From: Flavobacterium lipolyticum
GTDB lineage: Bacteria > Bacteroidota > Bacteroidia > Flavobacteriales > Flavobacteriaceae
Assembly: GCF_020905335.1 (NCBI RefSeq)
Contig: NZ_JAJJMN010000001.1
Span: forward strand, 3,720,001-3,784,000
Length of the DNA: 64,000 nt
Direction: 5' to 3'
Shown: in pieces, positions 62,761 to 64,000 of the stretch
Layout: each line of letters opens with the position of its first letter
Position numbering within the stretch: position 1 is the first letter of the stretch
The notes under the pieces: model-generated
Database searches by the model: none
Told to the model about the DNA's origin: nothing
Seen by the model: only the letters and a program-made list of their open reading frames with translations
Program-made: the position numbers and the translations under genes

Positions 62761-64000
62761 CTACTTTACAAATTTTATTATTGCTATTTCTAATGCTAAA
62801 AATAACAGTGCAAAGATAACAAACCATTTCCAAATTTGGCTGTCTGTTCGTTCCGTTTGTAAGGTGTTAAAAATGGTTGAAATAGTGTCCGCTGTTTTAA
62901 AATCAGAAACCACATTGGTGTTTACCTGACTCAGGTCACTTTCGCTTCTTTTGTAATTGAAACTTAGGTTTTCGATCCATTCTTTTCGGTCAAAAACACT
63001 ATAATTTCCTGCCGTTTCAGGGAAATCATTAAAGGTGAGTTTAACTTTGTTATTTAGTATTTGCTGAATGGGAATAAAGGAATCATCATTTCCTTTTACT
63101 TCCAAAATGGCGTCTTTTGTTAATAATACATCTACAAAATAAGGCTGATTACTGCCTATAATCAAAGCGTTAACCCCGGTTTTTTGATTGTTCTGCCCCA
63201 TTTTATAAAATAAAGGGACAATCAAAGGAGATTGCTGAAAGTTTGAATTTGTGGCATTAATAGGTGCCGTAAAGACAGTAATTCCCGAAACCGGATTTTG
63301 AATGGCTGTTACAAATACGCTTTGGTCCTCGTAGGATAAAACGGCTGGGTATGGACTTGAAATACCAAAAGAACTGTTTGTTTTTGGATATTGAAAGTTC
63401 GTGATTTTGTTCTCAAACACACCGGAGAATAGTGGATGATCAAAATTGATTTTGGTGATTAACTTCGCTTTGTTTTCAAGAGTGGTAAACTGAATTTTTC
63501 CAAAATTACCCAAGAAAGAATTCAAATTAGAAAGGGATGTTTTTTCGGAAGGGATCACTACTAAATTACCACCTTTAGCGACAAATGCTTTTAAGGTAGT
63601 TTGTAATGCCTGAGGAACTTCTGTCAGTTCGTTTAGAATAATGGTGTTTTGTTTGTCTAAACTGTTGTAATCCAGGTTGCCGATCGAATAGTTGTTGTAG
63701 TTGAATTCTGCCGATGTATAAATTCGGGATAAGAAATTACTTTTTTCGGGTTCACCAATACTGATGATGTTTGTTTTCTTTGTTTTCAGGATACTGAAAA
63801 AAAGCTTGTTGTCGTACGTCAATCCATTGTCTTCAATAACAACATGACCATGAAAAGCTTCTTTTGGAATGGTAAAGTCTATTTTCTTTTTCTTTGCATC
63901 AAAATGGATAATGGTTTTGGCAATCAGTTTATTTTGATTGTACAAGGCCATTGAAACGGGTTTGAAATCTTCGCCGTAAGCAGACAGATTAACGCTTATC
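62761..64000 (-). CDS. BatA-like membrane protein, N-terminus outside window
   Basis: The frame stays open past the window edge on the minus strand (ISVNLSAYGEDFKPVSMALYN upstream of the first ATG at 63951). Visible are 413 residues: a strand-rich soluble domain (NGLTYDNKLFFSILKTKK..., EKSNFLSRIYTSAEFNYNNY) and a single membrane helix at the C-terminus (WFVIFALLFLALEIAII). This matches the C-terminal half of BatA-domain proteins found upstream of the dihydroorotase-like gene in Flavobacteriia. Role unknown. Confidence 0.75.
   Translation of the reverse strand, partial: ISVNLSAYGEDFKPVSMALYNQNKLIAKTIIHFDAKKKKIDFTIPKEAFHGHVVIEDNGLTYDNKLFFSILKTKKTNIISIGEPEKSNFLSRIYTSAEFNYNNYSIGNLDYNSLDKQNTIILNELTEVPQALQTTLKAFVAKGGNLVVIPSEKTSLSNLNSFLGNFGKIQFTTLENKAKLITKINFDHPLFSGVFENKITNFQYPKTNSSFGISSPYPAVLSYEDQSVFVTAIQNPVSGITVFTAPINATNSNFQQSPLIVPLFYKMGQNNQKTGVNALIIGSNQPYFVDVLLTKDAILEVKGNDDSFIPIQQILNNKVKLTFNDFPETAGNYSVFDRKEWIENLSFNYKRSESDLSQVNTNVVSDFKTADTISTIFNTLQTERTDSQIWKWFVIFALLFLALEIAIIKFVK

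Overview
The window is AT-rich bacterial DNA whose gene content and signals point to a Flavobacterium or close relative (Bacteroidota). The evidence is two secreted proteases with type IX secretion (T9SS) C-terminal sorting domains, many -7 elements of the Bacteroidota form TAnnTTTG, weak ribosome binding sites with several TTG/GTG starts, and lineage-typical families (DUF3820, DUF2752, DUF3810, DUF4834, a BatA-like protein, a YfhO-like protein, a NagB/PIG-L fusion). I see no rRNA, tRNA, IS transposase, prophage or CRISPR array. Most of the window is ordinary chromosomal backbone.

Layout. 1-3055: end of a sugar MFS transporter and nagB (amino-sugar catabolism). 3056-3515: repeat-rich spacer. 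3516-4704: three small proteins. 4921-9344: pyrG, yidC and a secreted MORN-type protein. 9598-15699: secreted metalloprotease, mnmA, secreted subtilase, an NMO-like flavoenzyme and a small exported protein. 15700-16539: an unusual array of broken, repeated copies of the 3' ends of both flanking convergent genes. 16540-21170: DUF4268, Nudix hydrolase, acyltransferase, an ECF sigma factor with a membrane partner, DUF3810. 21349-28842: dipeptidase, DUF389-type membrane protein, DEAD-box helicase, rdgB, DUF2809. 29013-35164: small unknowns, a glutamate-synthase-like flavoprotein, a NYN/LOTUS protein, and a convergent pair made of an alpha-oxoamine synthase (SPT/KBL-like) and a large GNAT protein that could act in sphingolipid or sulfonolipid synthesis. 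35291-38084: three-gene accessory cassette of secreted unknowns. 38174-47863: outer-membrane protein, YfhO, a small two-gene nucleotidyltransferase module, glycosyltransferase, flippase, MscS channel. 47946-54430: uvrA, an ECF sigma factor with a 5' hairpin and a 47-aa follower gene, TPR protein, and nth without its Fe-S cysteines. 54608-64000: bcp, a conserved unknown, an MBL-fold hydrolase, lipoproteins, isochorismatase, a higBA-type toxin-antitoxin pair behind a 20-bp palindrome, an esterase, a dihydroorotase-like protein lacking its metal ligands, and a BatA-like protein running off the end.

The most distinctive non-genic structure is a family of expandable inverted repeats built on CAGTCTCAGTTTT and its complement, plus a second family built on CTTAGAACCTTAG. 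They lie mainly between the 3' ends of convergent genes, alongside several conventional terminators. No single large undescribed system is evident. The best leads are the 15.6-16.6 kb reiterated gene-end array, the intergenic repeat family, the 54-aa/nucleotidyltransferase pair, the 35.3-38.1 kb cassette, and the apparent loss of canonical active-site or cofactor residues in nth and the dihydroorotase-like gene.
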